Below are positions 61,551 through 64,000 of a DNA stretch of 64,000 nt, one piece after another. The position numbers and the translations under genes are program-made. Origin of the DNA: Sthenelais limicola. Its lineage: Eukaryota > Annelida > Polychaeta > Phyllodocida > Sigalionidae. The DNA is taken from NCBI GenBank assembly GCA_942159475.1, contig OW804094.1, positions 55,920,966 through 55,984,965 of the forward strand, written 5' to 3'. A model generated the notes under the pieces. The model saw only the letters and a program-made list of their open reading frames with translations, ran no database searches and was not told where the DNA came from. Position 1 is the stretch's first letter; each line of letters opens with the position of its first letter.

Positions 61551-64000
61551 ATGGAATCTGACGCGGAAAACATACGTTAATGATTTATTATAACTGATTT
61601 TTCTCGATCATTCTTTGTCCTTTTCCCGCGAGATATGAATATAATAACCATGGTACAGAATATATTATTTTATTTGAGATCACATACCATACGATACATG
61701 CCTAATCATCTCAGAGGGGGTTGATGTCAGCCCCATGAAAAAAATTGTTTTCCTATTGGAAATGATACCATTTCTAGTGAACTGTGATGAGCTTGTCTAT
61801 CTCCGGTCTCCCATGTAAATGAAATGATGACAGTGCAGCACCAGATTAGATATCTTGAGGATGACATGATGACCATCTGTCAGATACAATACTCTCCTAA
61901 ATAGCCTGAAATAAAAGATTTGCCGTTTGTTTAATATCTTTTTAACAGTATAAGAAAGCTTGCTAGCCACCATACAAAAACTACACTCTTATAGTTTATG
62001 ACAGGATAATTAAACAACGGTGATTTCTCTCTAATGTCGATGTGTGGAAGAAGGAATACCATTAGTCCCTGTTAATCTGTTAACATCCTCATAAAAAAAA
62101 CAGCCGGGCCATGGAATCGGCTCGCCTCCCTCGACCCATTTTGGGGGAAAGTTCCTCCTGTTATAGCTTTAATCCTCTGTATTTCTTTTATCACATACCA
62201 TTAAGAGATCAGGTAACCGGTGTTTAATGACACTTAAATGGCCAAAGCATCTGGCCTCCCCCTCTTCCCCATTCCCCTTTCCCTGTTAAGGAATCCGGTG
62301 TCAAACTATAGTATGGGAACATCTAAATGTCTCTATCTCGAAAATGATGGATAGAAAACACAATTACACAGCCCTGATATGATTTGAGATTGAAGGAGAA
62401 TTGTATGAGTCAATTCTTGAATTATTTGAGCCATTCAAGCGGCTCCTACATCTCCCCAATTCTCTCAGTCATTGGTCCGCCCGCCGTGCTGCCGTCTTTG
62501 TTGATGGAAAATGGAAGTCCAAAAGTAGATTGCCTCTGTCATCCAAGTTGATGAATGGTCACTGCCGCCCTCTACCTCGCTCCCAAGTCTTCACTCTTGC
62601 CTCAGTCTCAGTACATTTCAGAGTAAGAGAGCTACCATTTTCAATCTTAGGTTCTGGATCTATCGGACCCTGGTAGCTCTAGGGCAATTTACCTCCTCTA
62701 ATATCATAGACGAAGGTAGTATACTACCTCAGGGGCTATAGTGGGACACCGTCTATTAGTTTTGGGCGTTAGTAACATCAATGAGTACTTCATTCAATTT
62801 CTATACTCGTCGGTAACAGCCTGGCAAAATATGAAACCTTAAGTATTTCGTGGTGGCCCATATTGTATGTATTGTTGTCCATCTTGGATTTAGAGCTAGC
62901 AGAAAGGGTCAGGTTCCCACTGATAGGTTATCGGTCTAATGTTGGGAACATTGTAATGGAGGGCAGTAGTCTTCATTGCCGATAATAGACTGATGTCCAC
63001 ATTTGTGTGTGGTATTATCCCGCATATCTTATTATCAGTTCAGTCGTATACATTCGCAGTATAAGCATATTTTTGTCATGTACCAATGTCGGCACCAATT
63101 ATAGTCCTCATTCGTCTCTAGGCTCGGATCCTATAAAGTACGTTATATAAATTTAATGTAGGTGGAATGCCTGAAATATACACATGTCATGTTTGAATAT
63201 GGCTGTTTATAAAGGACTGTTTTAATTAACCAGATTAAAAGTAATGCTAAAATGTAAGATTGCATTGAAGAAAAAGAAGAGGAACAGTAGGAGGAGGTGT
63301 TGGGGGTAGACAGAATTTGTGTATTGAAATAATTGAGTATACTTGTAGGCTACATGGCCCCTTGTGAGTGTTTGTCGGTTGCTGGCCAGTTGTAGTCAGT
63401 ATTGATCTCTTCTCGCGCAACACTCACCCATATTGGCAGACAGATTGTTCCATCCATCAAAACCAGCCTTTTGTTAAGCCTATATCATTAAAGAGCCAGC
63501 CTCCCCTTTTTATGGAGGAGCGCCTGTGTACTTCCATTGGACAAGAGCCCTTATAAATCGTTGGGTGCCATATTATAACGCGATTCCTCTGCTTAAAAAG
63601 ATCCACACCTAATGTCACTTCAATGGAAAGGGATCTTATCACAGGCGCCTGACGGACTAGCTTTGTCTTGGGTTTAATCTCCAGCCATTTTTCACATGTG
63701 GGTTGGGGGAGGATACTGTAGGGAAGGCTCCCGAGTTCGGGACTCTACATTATTAGGGGCGGAGAAATCACATCTTTCGAAGCTCCTTCTAGGATTTAGT
63801 CTCAGATTTTGTCATATATGCATCCACCTGTAGGTACGTCATTCTGGTCTATAGCTCAGCTAGAGGACGGTCAATTCGGATGCAAGTTGCATAATATTGT
63901 AGATAATCAAGAATGTGACCATGTGACTGAGATGATGGAGAAAAGGGCGAGACCCTTAAAATTCATTTGCACTTTTGGTGGGTCAGGTCAAGGAAATGTG
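61551..64000. other. Non-coding stretch; nothing recognised
   Basis: No splice-bounded ORF, RNA or repeat is supported. The ORF at 62401-62676 has no domain-like pattern. Confidence 0.35.

Noticed and set aside
63515..63655. Partial inverted similarity (GCGCCTGTG / CACAGGCGCC)
   Set aside because: Only about ten bases pair well; too short and gapped to call an element.
1..64000. CRISPR arrays, bacterial operons, rRNA or intact tRNA genes
   Set aside because: No regularly spaced repeat-spacer structure, no operon-like gene order and no foldable full-length tRNA or rRNA was seen; the window is clearly eukaryotic.

Overview
This is a eukaryotic genomic window: genes are split by long introns with GT..AG borders, repeats are dense, and there is no bacterial-style operon structure. 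The host is probably a marine invertebrate, plausibly a deuterostome such as an echinoderm, hemichordate or lancelet. The hints are the abundant TAGGCCTA-type words, an Ngaro-type tyrosine-recombinase retrotransposon and several non-LTR retrotransposon families. This placement is inference. Most ORFs in the window are chance ORFs or transposon remnants.

Two host genes can be assembled. (1) The complete mitochondrial succinyl-CoA ligase alpha subunit gene (SUCLG1) lies on the minus strand, 43946 to 36548. It has nine coding exons, every junction is in phase, and the protein is 326 residues. (2) A plus-strand gene for a cysteine-rich secreted or single-pass membrane protein of unknown function runs from 16686 to 33923. 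It has six exons and 240 codons closing exactly in frame. Its roughly 15-kb last intron holds a minisatellite, an antisense LINE and a full-length Ngaro element. Weaker promoter and first-exon candidates lie at 44046 (head-to-head with SUCLG1) and at 45932 (behind two CRE sites and CCAAT boxes).

Layout. 0.5-3.6 kb: possible TTAA-flanked element and a tRNA-like SINE head. 3.9-4.6 kb: LINE tail. 5.6-7.7 kb: terminal-inverted-repeat element carrying about ten copies of a CGACGTAGGCAC word. 8-8.6 kb: GA-rich DNA and a small repeat array. 9-15.7 kb: an almost complete two-ORF LINE whose ORF1 carries a NADAR (YbiA-like) domain, itself split by another LINE insertion. 16.7-33.9 kb: the cysteine-rich gene. 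20.4-22.6 kb: 16-bp minisatellite. 23.4-26.9 kb: antisense LINE with a 1.2-kb insertion. 27.3-32.2 kb: Ngaro element nested in an older inverted-repeat element. 35.0-35.5 kb: MITE. 36.5-44 kb: SUCLG1. 45-46.7 kb: promoter candidate and three foldback elements. 49-50 kb: tandem 0.53-kb repeats with a distant third copy at 61 kb. 51.1-53.2 kb: PIF/Harbinger-like element with a LINE remnant inside. 53.26-53.68 kb: about 400 bp of TCC repeat. 56.9-57.5 kb: two MITEs. 57.6-64 kb: little recognisable.

The most interesting signal is the NADAR domain inside a LINE ORF1, next to coiled-coil and RNA-binding-like parts and followed by endonuclease/reverse transcriptase. NADAR proteins act on ADP-ribose linkages, so this suggests a retrotransposon that carries an ADP-ribose-processing function. 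Second is the Ngaro element, with textbook A1-ORFs-B1-A2-B2 split repeats and a UGA-CUA leaky-stop context joining its gag-like and RT frames.
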